This document shows, in pieces, positions 46,527-57,787 of a stretch of 64,000 nucleotides of DNA (positions are counted from its first letter, which is position 1; the number at the start of each line of letters is the position of its first letter). This DNA comes from Neckera pumila (taxonomy: Eukaryota; Streptophyta; Bryopsida; Hypnales; Neckeraceae). The stretch covers positions 3,660,501 through 3,724,500 of the forward strand of contig OZ018412.1 of NCBI GenBank assembly GCA_963969595.1, written 5' to 3'. Both the position numbers and the translations under genes were made by a program. Under the pieces are notes generated by a model. That model was not told the origin of the DNA. It did not search any database and saw only the letters and a list, made by a program, of their open reading frames with translations.

Positions 46527-48245
46527 ATGAAAAAAATGAACTCCTTACTTGTCAAAGGCTTTCAGGCCACGAAGTGGTAAGGCGCCTGACTCTTCTTCTT
46601 TCTCGTAATGGTAACGAAGCAGTGATTTATGCAGTTGTTTATTAGCAGATAAGGTTATTCTCGGAATTACGGGATGCGCTTAGTTTGATTGCCCCATCTC
46701 GTTTTGGTGTTTGGTCACTAGTCCCCTAGAAGCTATATCATCGATGTGTCCTGTGGAATCCGCCTGATAATGCTTTGGTAATCTTCTGCATCATTTGTTT
46801 TCTCCACTCTAGTGTTAGCGACTTCCATGTATGTCACTGGGACCGTGAGCTCGGTTACGTCATGGACGTACTCTACCGCAGTGTTTTGGCTTATCGGGTG
46901 TTAATAGTCCTTCGTGGAGGTTCACTTTTGGTTAGGGTTATGCTGGCATTTGGCGACCGAATTCTGGCATTGCGTGCTCGCTGCTATGTGAAGTAGAATC
47001 TGTCTTAAGTTCTGCTTTTATCGTATATGTCTCCTAGTGTAATGAGTTGCCCTAAATTACTGGGTGGTTGTTGAAGTACATCATGTCCCATTTTTCTCCC
47101 GACGTACCTCGTCATATCATAATGAATAATAGAGACTTGTACAGGCCGCTTGCCCTTGAATATAGACGAAATTTAAGTATGAATTGTTTAGAGAATGGAA
47201 ATGTCAACTCAGATTATGGGGTTTTCAACTTCAGTTTAAAGTGATCCGAGTCAAAAAATTCTTGTCATTAGGTGCTGACTGAGACGAACTGCGTCCATTG
47301 GTATTTTCTATTCTGCAGCAAAACTCAACTTCGATTAGGGACATCTCGAATCAAGCTGTTGCGAAATAAAAAATTGTCACAGATTGCATCCGATAGAAGA
47401 GAAGTTGCTGAGCTCTTGAGGAATAAGCAAGACAACAATGCTCGATTACTGGTTTGTCCACTCTTTGTCTTGCAGCGATGGATATGTAACTCAATGTTAC
47501 TGTTGATGACTTGTTATCAGCAAAGGATGTTATCTTGTAAAGCTTTTCTTTCAATTTTTCATAGCTACATTTCTTGCCAATAATATCGTTTATAATTGTT
47601 TCCTCATTTAGTGAAAAAAGTATATCTGCAAGCCCATAGTTGGATGACGTTGGGAATCCAAAGTTTTCCCAAGTAGTTCTCATGATTGGATCTTGTGATT
47701 ACAGGTTGAGCATGTGATATTAGAGCAGGATCTTATTGAAGCTTATGACTTGCTTTCTCTCTATGCGGAGCGAATAGCGGCACAAATAGCGGTTATCGAT
47801 TCTCAGAAGTAAAGTTTCTGCCAATAATCTAGGCTCATGTACTCAATTGTGTTTCTTTACTTCGTTTGGATTTATGGGCTGTTCCTTAGTGCTTATTTGT
47901 TTTTGGTTTTACACAGGACTTGCCCTCCGGATCTCAAGGAAAATATATCGACCCTGCTATATGCATCTTCAAGATGTGCTGAATTACCTGATTTTGCCCA
48001 GATCCGTCCTATGTTTGTTGCAAAGTATGGAAAAGAGTTCGTTTCTGCAGCAACTGAGCTGCGTCCTGGCTGCGGGGTGAATGTGAAGGTACATTAAGCA
48101 CGTTCTGTAACTGCAGTGATATGTGTTCTGAGATTTCCGCTCATTTAGACTGCCAAATCACTTGCATTGTTCAGTTCTATTCTTGTTAGCCCCACGTGTC
48201 TGTTAGCGGTTCCCTTGCCTCTGCTTGTGTGGAGATTGTGTTTGA

Positions 48246-48293
<48 letters not shown>

Positions 48294-51200
48294 TTTCACA
48301 TTCGATCGAAAGTGATCTTTATCGGACGTCACGATTGCCCGCAGGTCGTTGAGAAACTCTCTTCGAATGGTGCAACAGGAGAAACGAAGCTGAGGTTGCT
48401 GAAGGAGATAGCTGCAGAGTATAATCTAGATTGGGATCCTGCTCCCTTTGAGAGGGAAGGCAGGGTGGATCGCGATAATGTTCTTGTAAGTGCCTGATTC
48501 TTTTATACAGTGGAAACAACCCAGAGGTGGGAATACGAGTAAAAACATATGAGCATCTACTAGTTGCCTGTGCTATCTGGTTTTATCGGTCGTCTGATAC
48601 TTGTCAATTGTATGAAATTCACAAGTTCTTTAATAATTGGAATTTTTCGTTGGTATTGCAGCCTGGGCCTACTGTGGTCACTGGAGCTGACACCTCGTCG
48701 TTCTTAGTAGACGATTTCCCCTCTGTCCCGAATCAAAAGCCAACATTGGGGACCCATGTATCTCAGCCTGCGAATATCACAAATCCATCTTCGGGAAGGT
48801 TCGACAACGTAGATCCAACAAATTCGCCACGCCCACGTGATGACAGGACGGATTCACCAGGTTCTTTCCCTAGAACTGGGCCTCCTTCCAGGAAACCTCC
48901 TGGACGAGATCAATCGAGAGCAGAGGACCTCAAATTTGATAATGGACTTCCTGACATGGATTCAGGGAGCCGGGAAGCTCAATCTCGGAGGAATCAAAGG
49001 CGCGAATCAGACAGTTTTATCGCCCCATCCCCGCAGGCACGACATGAAGTTCATGATTCAAGGCGCAACTCTATTGGGGTGCCAAGAGAAAAGAGTCTTC
49101 GGTCTCACACCGGATCCGCTCGCGGTGATGTGGACGAGACCTTATTGCGGGATTACAAGAAACACAATTTGAGAGAAGCTGGATCAGAGGACATTGACGA
49201 AGCAAGTGATAGGAAGGGTAGCCATGGAAGAGAGCATGAAGCAGGGACTGATGGCAGGCCGAGCCAAAAGTTTACAGGTCAGGAAGTTTTCGGAAAGGGA
49301 AGTTCACAATATGAAGACCAGTATGCTGAGGAGGATAAGTTTGGAAGAACTTCAAACAGGGATGGTTCCAGTAAGGGAAGGCTACAGAATGAAGATCTGT
49401 ATCCTGAGGACAAGTTGGGGAGGGTTTCAAACAGGGATGGTTCCAGTAAGGGAAGGCTACAACATGGAGATCCGTATCCTGAGGAGGACAAGTTGAGGCG
49501 GGTTTCAAATAGGGATGGTTCCAGCAAGGGAAGGCTACAGCATGAAGATCCGTATCCTGAGGACAAGTTGGGGAGGGTTTCAAACAGGGATGGTTCCAGT
49601 AAGGGAAGGCTACAACATGGAGATCCGTATCCTGAGGAGGACAAGTTGGGGCGGGTTTCAAATAGGGATGGTTCTAGTAAGGGAAGGCCACAACATGAAG
49701 ATCCGTATTCAGAGGAGGACAAGTTGGGGCGGGTTTCAAACAGGAATGGTTCCAGTAAGGGAAGGTCACAACATGAAGCCCAGTATCCTGAGGAGCACAA
49801 GTTGGGGCGGGTTTCAAATAGGGATGGTTCCAGAAAGGGAAGGTCACAACATGAAGCCCAGCATACTGAGGAGGACGAGTCTGGGAGGGGTTCCAGCAGG
49901 GGAGTTTCTGGAGAAAAAATGCCTTATCTGGAGACATCGGTTGAAGAGGGTTCCCGTGGTCGGATTAGTGCCAGCGTCAAGGAGGATAAGCTATACGCAG
50001 GGAGGAAGCCGAAGCACGTTTACTCCGACGAAGAAACTGACCATGTACCTCACCGGAGCGAAGAGCCACGGCGGAGAGAATCTACCAGCAACACGTCCAA
50101 GCACTTGGACGAGGATCCTGGGTGGGATGATGAGCACTTTAGAAATTCTGTAACGACGAGGGTGCCCAGGAACGCAGAGGATGAATATCGCGCTTCTGGA
50201 AAAGGGCGGGATTCTTCAAATAGGAGAACATCTGTTGAAGATTTGTCGAGAAAGAGCAGCAAACCATCTGTTCCCCAAAAGGAGGTTGCGAAGTATTCTA
50301 ACGAGAGAGACACCCCTGATACACCTCAGTATGACTCTAGTGGGGACGAGTATGACTTCCGACACAGCGGTGCAAAAAAGCCGGAGCCAAGGTATAAGAC
50401 AAACGGCATTCGAAACTTAGACGGGTCTTCAGAGGCTGGAGAAGAGGGTTCTCGCAAGGATACAAGGAGGACCTCCAGATTGTCCATCGTCGATGAGCAA
50501 AGGAGAGACCCTCGAGATGATCAAGGATCTTCCGGAGGGTGGAGGCCCGGGAGGGAGGACCCTGTGAACGACCACTTCAGTCCTAGCTCCAGAACCCCAA
50601 AGGATTCGGAGAAGAGGATGAGTTTGCCAGGAGGAAGTGGTCATTACAAATCGAAGTACCAAGGGAATCGACCCCATGATGATCACGACGACTCTGTTAG
50701 GCGGCGAGCGACACTTGGACCAGAGGAAATCCGTCACGCTAGGGCTCGGGAGACTACGGATTCTCCAAAGAGTAGGTTTGGAGAGAGAGAGAAGCAGGTG
50801 GAGAGTAGGAGACAATCTGCACCTCTGGCAAAGGAAGATGGCATGGAAGAACGTCAATCACAGAGAGATAAAACTGACCGACAACGCGAGCTCGACATTC
50901 CTGCTCACCATGATGATGACAGACCGCCTCGCTTTAGTCCAAACGTCAGCTTGCGAGATGATGATGAGTATGCGCCACGCACTCGTACTTCAAGGGATAG
51001 GTCTGACCGACAACGAAAGGCCGAAATTCCTCCTCGGTTCGACGATGGCCGACCTCCTCCACGTTTTAAAAAAGTTGGCAGTCAACCGAACGTGGATGGT
51101 GACGGTTTGCGAGGATCACCGGCCCTCAAAGGCGACAAGCCCCAGAGGTTTGTCACCCGTGATGAGCCGCGATCTCGGACTAGTTTGCAGACTGCGAAGA

Positions 51201-51355
51201 CTGACCCCGAGCTGTCAGGCACGCCGAAAGCACCACCTCTGCCGAAGTCCCGATCTGCCTTTACCGAGAGTTCTTCTCCCTCTTCCAAACCCGCTTTCAA
51301 GAAACCTCCAGACCTGGATGACATAATTTCAATGTTTGACAGATTGAAGGGTTGA
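46527..51355 (+). CDS. IST1-like protein with a long charged, repeat-bearing tail
   Basis: IST1 proteins bind ESCRT-III and regulate VPS4 in multivesicular body sorting. Six exons by splice sites and continuity: 46,527-46,576, 47,319-47,451, 47,705-47,808, 47,917-48,088, 48,345-48,485, 48,662-51,355, giving about 1,097 aa (1,094 from the second in-frame ATG at 46,536, which fits the family start MxxLxxKGFxAxKCKT better). Residues about 1-200 are the IST1 domain: TSRIKLLRNKKLSQ, RVEHV-like VEHVILEQDLIEAYDLL, CPPDLKENISTLLYASSRC, KYGKEFVSAATELRPGCGVN, KLRLLKEIAAEYNLDWD. Exon 6 encodes about 900 mostly disordered residues rich in R, D, E, S and K, with seven 25-26 aa repeats. The C-terminus DLDDIISMFDRLKG resembles the MIM1 helix by which IST1 binds VPS4-type MIT domains. 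Reading frame intact. Confidence 0.93.
48251..48291. repeat. (TA)n microsatellite in intron 4 of the IST1-like gene
   Basis: About 20 TA dinucleotides, 54 bp before the exon 5 acceptor (GCCCGCAG|GTCGTT). Length variation here could affect the branch-point region, but that is inference. Confidence 0.9.
49330..49885 (+). repeat. Coding minisatellite: seven 75-78 bp units in IST1-like exon 6
   Basis: Each unit encodes a version of DKLGRVSNRDGSSKGR followed by LQHEDPYPE(E). Units alternate between 25 and 26 residues. Units 1-2 and 3-4 look like copies of one two-unit block, suggesting recent expansion by dimer duplication. All unit lengths are multiples of 3, so the other frames and the antisense strand are open too (49,279-49,800 minus, 49,515-50,153 plus); I treat those as artefacts. 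Confidence 0.92.
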
Positions 51356-53502
51356 AATAAAGGGTTGACAGATTGAATGTATCATATCGACTTATGGTTT
51401 CATCTGCGAGAGTGTACAGAATAGCTCTAAATTACGATTGCCTACCTGGTGTCCATAAGAGTATTAGTCGATTTTAGCCTCTTAGGGGATCCATTTGCAG
51501 GAGAACCCAATCCTGTCTTCAATTAGGTTTTATTGAAAGATTCTTCCCACACTAAGCCTCTTCTTTAAGGCTTAGAAAAAATAAAATAGCTTCGTGGTTA
51601 TCATTACATGTTCGGGGGATGGGGGGTCATGAAACTTTCAGCTGCTCCTGTGAATATTGGCATTGCTGGTCACGCTCTAATTGATCACTCTTCTTACATT
51701 CCGCTTTGCGACAGCTCGTCATCTTATTCAGCCATTTCTGCATGAGTGAATCCTTTACCATGTGTGAAGTATAAACCTCTTGTGCTGCATTCATGAGCAT
51801 AATTTATATGCATGATAGAAAGTTTGTTAATAGTGTTTCATAATGATTCAAGGGGCACGGGGGTGCACTCTGTGACCAAGATCATGTTCACATTCTCAGA
51901 GCTCTCTTGGTTACAAGATGTGACAGGGAAGTTCCAGAGCATATTTTTTTAAACCTTGGTCAGCATACATGCTATAAAGTGAAGATGCAAAGAATTTAAC
52001 AGCTTTTGAAAGTGTTGCTTGAGTTTAAATTGGTGACTTGAGGAAGCAACTGGTGAATATTTCCTTGCTGAATCTCATACACCATCTCTGTTGACCAGAG
52101 AAATGATCCACAACTAGTCTAAGTTAATTTGTCATGTGGGTCTTCTCATGGGTCACTTAAGTTGTTTACAGAGACCATAATTTCACTAATACACCTAAAC
52201 CTCATTTATTCCACTTAAGGCCCCGCCCGCACCAAGTGGTTAATGCCGGTTAACTCATTGGGGACCAGTGCTGCGGAGTTCGGGTGCTTCCTTGTCTTTG
52301 GGTTGCTCTAGGTGCCAAATCTCAGTGCTTTTTCAACCCAAATTTGTTGCGTAATGGAGGCACTTTGAGATTGCAAACAATGCAAACGTGTAAGCATCTA
52401 CTTGCCTGTTTTCTTCAATATGCACTTTAAGGTGTCATTTGGGAGCTGTTCTGTAGAGATCAAAGTTTTGTCATGAAATATTACATTGCACCCTGAGGTA
52501 GATTGAAGTGCAGCACTTGAGTGAAGTGTAGTGCAAATCTATACTGTCCTTAATTGAATAGTGCTTGGTTTCTGAATCTCTGCTCCCATTGTAAATTTTC
52601 CACCCCGTCAATTTGAACCTTGTTGTGTAATGGAGGCAGTTTGTAGTGGAGGCTATTTGAGACTGAAACAATGGAATCACGGAAGCGGCACTCAAGAAAT
52701 TTGATGTTCGCCTTATTTGCGAACAGTGCACATGCTTCATTGTTCTGTTTCAAAATCAGATATTTGCTTTAGACTGTTTAGTTTTACAGAACGAGACTGG
52801 TCTATTGTTCTTGGAAGTAGTTTCCAGAGGTAGTCCATGATAGTAAAAGCTTGTATGCGTAGAATGCTGATTAGGAAGCGCTCTGATTTGAATAGATTGA
52901 CGCATGTCAAATGTGCATTAGAGTTCAATCTCCTGCTAAGGAGCATGATGAGTTTCAAAATATTTACTTCATTCTACGGCTGTGAAGATACCAGAGCTGA
53001 GCATAAGCTTAAACTTCTGTGGGAAAGGGTGTGGGACTGACCAAAGAATATGCTCATACGATCCGCACAAACAAGTTCCAAGTTATGATACAGTAGTTGC
53101 TGATTCGGTTGCTCTGGAGTGTCTATTACAGTCCCCTGAATCTCGTTAGAAACTGTGATCGAGACTGCATCACAATGCCATTATGCACAGCTCAATGTCT
53201 CCTCACATACAAGATTTAGTATACAGGAATTTGAGGGCACAAGGTTAATCATATAACACTCACTCGAGGCTTATGTAAGTATATGCAAATAGAAGAGCCT
53301 TACTACCAAAATCACTAAGCACATGATGGGCTCTTGAAAAATTTCTATTTTAACACATATGACGGCATGGCTCTTTGATCTATACTTTAGAAAGTTTAGA
53401 AAATCATCCTTCTTTTAAATGAAATTCCTAAATTTCAGTTGCCAATGTGTGAAAAATAATTTGATGTCAGTGTCGATTTCACCTCAAAGTATGCAGAATT
53501 AC
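51356..53502. other. IST1-like 3' flank and intergenic DNA
   Basis: Probable 3' UTR in the first few hundred bases. Near 52,219-52,300 ACCAAGTGGTTAATGCC resembles a tRNA-Leu/Ser A box, but the B box is poor. An internal echo (GTGTAATGGAGGCA near 52,350 and 52,627) suggests a small duplication. No gene seen. Confidence 0.4.
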
Positions 53503-54478
53503 TTAACCCTCAAAGCCCAAGGCCTTTTTGGGATTCAAAAATATCATTACTTTTGAAGTGTTATAGATCTAAATGTCACCAAGTCATAGAGAGCTCAACC
53601 ATAAAATCTTGTAGTGTACATGTTGTAGATGATGTGAATCAAATTTGGAGTCATTTGGCCTCATAGATTGCAAGATTATAATGTTTTAGTGTTAAAAATG
53701 GATGCTGAAATTTTCCTAGCAACACATTTGGAGGTGAAATTCAATTTCTAAACCTACTCAAGTAAAAAAAACTCCAAACTATAGAGAGATTCAAAACCAG
53801 CATACAAACACATTGGTGAAAGAAAATATCAATTAGTTGACTCCTTGAGTCTCCAAAATGGCTTTAAAATGTTAAAAAATAGCAAGAAAAGTTGAAAAAA
53901 TACATCTCAGACTGAACCTCATTCTACTAAAATGATTCTGAGTCATTTATAACTTCTTGGATTTATATGAAATTTTAGCCACACAAACTAGACTAGTATG
54001 CACAACTTTTCCAAAAAATGTTATTGGAAACGGACACACTATGAAGAGGAAAATAACTGCCAAGGTTCATTATAATCCAAATGTCACGGGATTTTGAACT
54101 TTGAATTGCTCCCAAACATTCAAAACAATTTGGATTGACATAGAAACTTTGCCACAATAATCAGACTGCAAGTGGAACATATCCCAACAAGTTTTCATTG
54201 AAATGTAACGTTGGAAGAAGGAGATACACTCCTCCAAAGTTGCAGCCATCAAATGCAATTTGGTAAACTAAAATTGAACCTATGAACTTTGATGGGCTTC
54301 CAAGAAATCAATATGTATTGTATTGATTTGAAAAATTTCCCACTCAAATTAGGAGGGAGAATGCAAACTTCCCAACAAAATTAAGTGAATTTGGACATTG
54401 GATGCAAAAGTGGCATCATTTTGAATTGGATTTGAGACTATAGGACACTTTTGGTCCCCTAGGGTGGTGAGGGGTTAA
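53503..54478 (+). mobile_element. TTAA-family element, copy 6
   Basis: Left end TTAA|CCCTCAAAGCCCAAGGCC, right end GGTGAGGGG|TTAA, 976 bp. The left end matches copies 3 and 5 (CCCAAGGCC(A/T)TTTT). The interior has diverged strongly from the other copies, so it represents a separate subfamily. No coding capacity. Confidence 0.7.
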
Positions 54479-55198
54479 AGCAACAAGAATGAGTGCCTTT
54501 ACCTTAGCCTTGTTGAAACATTAGATTTGAATACATCATCTAGTATCTTATATAAGTGGTAGCAATTGCAATTGGATAACAAATTATAGCTAGAGAACAA
54601 AGCCAATAATGGTTGTAATAAATGCCAAAGGCACTACATATGTTCTAATCACCCAAGCATGATGTCCTTGAAAAATTCAAAAATTCAAAATCATCTATAA
54701 AATACACATTAAATAACACTAATAAGACTGCAATTAAATATTCAACATACATACTCCTTTGCAAGAAAAAACTAGTCAGAAAACAACCAATTTCTCTTGA
54801 CACTTTTTGGATCTCCTTTAAAAAAAGCTTCTAAAACTCTAAAAAAAGGAATAATCTCTCCACAAAAACTCAACCCTTTCTTCAATGAAAAAGAGGAGAC
54901 TTGCCTACCAGGTAGTATAGAGTCTCTCCTTCCTGATGGAGGTATATAGTCTTGGTGTAACTTGTCATCGAGTGGATTTCAAGTGGGACCCAAGATGAAT
55001 AGACTCTTAATTCACACCAGCTGAAGGCTGGAGTTCTTATTCTTCTTCTCATTAACTGTAGTTAAATTGGCTTCTTAACTGCAGTTGCCTAAACTAAAAC
55101 AATTGTGAACGACTGACCACTTGAGCGAGAATGGTGGGGACTCATGTTTCCAGTTAGAGTCCTCTAGTCGCCATGGCTCATTTCCTTCAATTCCATCA
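54479..55198. other. 3' side of the thaumatin-like gene
   Basis: Includes the probable 3' UTR of the minus-strand gene (55,198 downwards). Otherwise AT-rich with no recognisable feature. Confidence 0.4.
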
Positions 55199-56454
55199 CT
55201 ATGGGCAGAACACCACTTCGTAGTTGCTGCCACCGTTGCACCCGAAGACCACTCCCGGCTGGTTCTTGTCGTCCTGGGAGTAGGAATAAGAAGTGGGGCA
55301 GACGTTCTTGAAGGCTTTGGTTCCATCGGTGGCAACGTTGCCTGGCCCGTCCTTGTTGTAGCAGCCATTTCCAGGTGGGCCTGTGAGGGTGTTGGGAGGC
55401 TGGCAGAAGCTGTTAAGGTCAGGAATTGTGCAGTTGGGACTCCCACAGTGCGTACCATCGACCTGGCCTCCTCCTGCAATATCAGTAGGGTTGATCTTCA
55501 GAGGCAGGTTGTAGGCGTTCTGCGTGCACCACCCAGCCATCCCAGCAACCAATTAGTACAGACTTTTTCTATTCAGCTTTTTGTACACTGAAAAACAATC
55601 GATATCGCAACATTAAAGTTCAATCACATTACTCGCTATTAAGTTGATGTTAATCTAACAGTAAATCAACATCACTTGAACATCAACTTACACAGTATCA
55701 TAGCTCTGTTTGATTAACATGAACTTGTTTTAAAAGGTTAATCTAATGCTAGCCTCGGGGCAAGCTTTGAAAATGAGAGCAACGGATTTGAAGTTCAGGA
55801 TAACTCTCATTACCACATTGCTCAGGTCATAAAAATCCTGGCCATTGGCGCCGATGGTGAACTCAGCAAGATTTGCTTGAGGCTTGGCATTGTTTCCTTG
55901 AACTGAATCACCACTGTCACCTGGGAATCCCCAAATTAGACCTCCTGTCCAGACAGTACCGACGTCGATAGGATGTGAGCCACCGTTGCTGAGTACGTAG
56001 CAAGTGACATCAGTGCCTTGAGCTTGATCACAAGCCGTAAGAGTATCCGAGCACTGGCTGCGGACATTGATTGTGGCGCCTGCAATTGAAAGGTCGATAA
56101 ATTGCAAATTTGTCAATGACAGGTATGATTGGGTAATTGGTGGTTAGACCATAAAGCATCAAACAATAAGGAATGTAAATGAGCCAGTTCAAAATGCAAA
56201 GAACCACTAACAGACTACGTGCATAATTCTGGTCATATTTGTTACACTGGCATGTTGCAAAGCACCAAACTGATTGTGCAAAAATCTAGTGTTAATGCCA
56301 AGTGTATCGATAGGGATTTCAAGCTATCGATGTACACAGTGAGAATCTTCAAAAACACTTTGAGGTTTACTCCATTACCTTGAACAGAGCTGCTGATTGC
56401 TAGCAGCGTGAGAACCATGGCTGGCAATCGGATTTTCGCCGTCGAGTTGGCCAT
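55199..56454 (-). CDS. Small thaumatin-like protein (PR-5 family)
   Basis: Probable secreted defence or stress protein of the apoplast. Three exons on the minus strand: 56,454-56,379, 56,079-55,814 and 55,519-55,199, with GTAATG donors and CAG acceptors; 220 aa. Residues 1-26 are a signal peptide (TAKIRLPAMVLTLLAISSSV), with the mature form starting near ATINVRSQC. The C-terminal half shows the family pattern: NLAEFTI, DFYDLSNVNAYNLPLKI, VDGTHCGSPNC, CPTSYSYSQDDKNQPG and the terminal NYEVVFCP. Ten cysteines are present rather than sixteen, and the WTGR position reads WTGG. This matches the small TLP class lacking domain II. The acidic cleft Glu in LAEF is kept. Antifungal or glucan-binding activity is not implied by sequence alone. 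Frame intact. Confidence 0.92.
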
Positions 56455-56596
56455 AATGGCACAAGAAGTGCAGCTTGGAAACTTTCAAAGGGAAGACAAA
56501 TGCAATGTACTCTGGAGAGCTGGGGCAATACTAGTGAACTCAACAATGTGAATCTAATGCATGAAATGGATACTGATGCTGATGATTTGGAACATG

Positions 56597-56604
56597 TATT
56601 TATA
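56597..56604 (-). promoter_or_regulatory. TATA box of the thaumatin-like gene
   Basis: TATAAATA on the minus strand, about 145 bp before the start codon, implying a 5' UTR of roughly 110 nt. Confidence 0.65.
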
Positions 56605-56659
56605 CTTTAGCTGCACCTGACAAGTGCATCATCTCATGCTCACACCTGGCCCTTGCATC

Positions 56660-57110
56660 CACAGTAGAAGATGTGACATTTTAGACAACTTTTTTTTAAT
56701 GCAGTGATGTGGGAAACATGTGTGCTGCATGGGTTGGTATACTGATTCATGGCTTGGGATTAGAGAGTGGCTTATGCCTCCATCTTGTGCCTCCATCTTG
56801 TCATGGAGTAACTTCTCTGCCAGGGTAATGCAACCTTATTGTCAAGGCAACCCACTTTCAGACAATTTCAGATGATGTGGCATTTCAGACAACTTTGTAT
56901 TGTTTAACGCAAAGTAAAGGATGTATTCATTGCAAAAAGGATAGTACAACCCACATGTTACGTATGTGAAACCCAACTCAGTATGTTACAGTAGATGATG
57001 TGACATTTCAGACAACTTTTTTTTTTATATATACAAATTAAAGGATATATTCATTGCAAAAAGACAGGACTAGCAACCCACAAGTCACATATGGGAACCC
57101 AACTCTGGGG
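56660..57110. repeat. Direct repeats of about 121 bp upstream of the thaumatin-like gene
   Basis: GATGATGTGGCATTTCAGAC (about 56,872) and GATGATGTGACATTTCAGAC (about 56,995) start two alignable copies containing ATTCATTGCAAAAAG and CAACCCACA(T/A)GT. A third, partial copy (GATGTGACATTTTAGACAAC) lies near 56,669. Confidence 0.7.
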
Positions 57111-57451
57111 ACGACTTTTGGACTACAAGAAAATCCAACTATGGAAGGGCTTTTGAACTACGTTTAGTCCAACTATCGAACTACGTATTGATAAGGTTTC
57201 GAAAACTTTCGCATAATTTCGCCCAATCCAAATCGCGCAAAGAATGGGCCCTTCGGGATGAATTCCCCAATGTTTCCTGACTTGGTAATTTTCTAACTGA
57301 ACTTCCCGCAGACCCACTGCTGTTAACTGACTTGAGGGGATTCAGAGGACCTGACTTGAATTTTCCAAGCACGTGGAATCGAAGCTCCAATTCCAAATTT
57401 CTTGTGCTTGCTTGCAGGTGAAAGATTTATTTGTGGATGTAATTATCTTCT

Positions 57452-57787
57452 GAATGGCCAATTTCGTTAAAATGGCGGTATTCCCAGTGCCATATTTTCC
57501 TTGTGCCATATTCCTCGTGCCATTTTTACAGACTGCCCGTTTTGAACACCTAGAATAGGTATAGATTCTAGACATCTAAGGTTGTTATAGATTTCAAACA
57601 TCTAGGAAATGTATAGATTTCAGATCGACCGTTCTAAAAAATCAAGGGTTGGTATAGATGTTAGATATCTAGTACAAGCATAGATTTTTAGAATGTACGA
57701 TAATTGTAGATTTCAGAACGGCCGTCCTGAACTGAAATAACGTGCCATTGTAATGGAATACCGCCAGTTTAACGAAATTGACCATTC
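57452..57787. mobile_element. 336-bp TIR element
   Basis: Inverted repeats of about 35 bp start GAATGGCCAATTTCGTTAAA (left) and GAATGGTCAATTTCGTTAAA (right, read inward). The core (57,545-57,720) is a degenerate tandem repeat around GTATAGATTTCAGA and ACATCTAGG. No target duplication is obvious. Non-coding. Confidence 0.7.

Noticed and set aside
48527..48661. Start of the long open frame upstream of IST1-like exon 6
   Set aside because: It is the end of intron 5 (donor GTAAGT at 48,486, acceptor TTGCAG at 48,661). Conserved IST1 sequence joins exon 5 directly to exon 6.
49279..50153. Antisense and alternate-frame open frames in IST1-like exon 6
   Set aside because: They arise because the coding repeat has a length divisible by 3 and lacks stops in other frames; no independent family similarity.
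52219..52300. tRNA-Leu/Ser-like A box
   Set aside because: No convincing B box or cloverleaf; chance match or a very old SINE.
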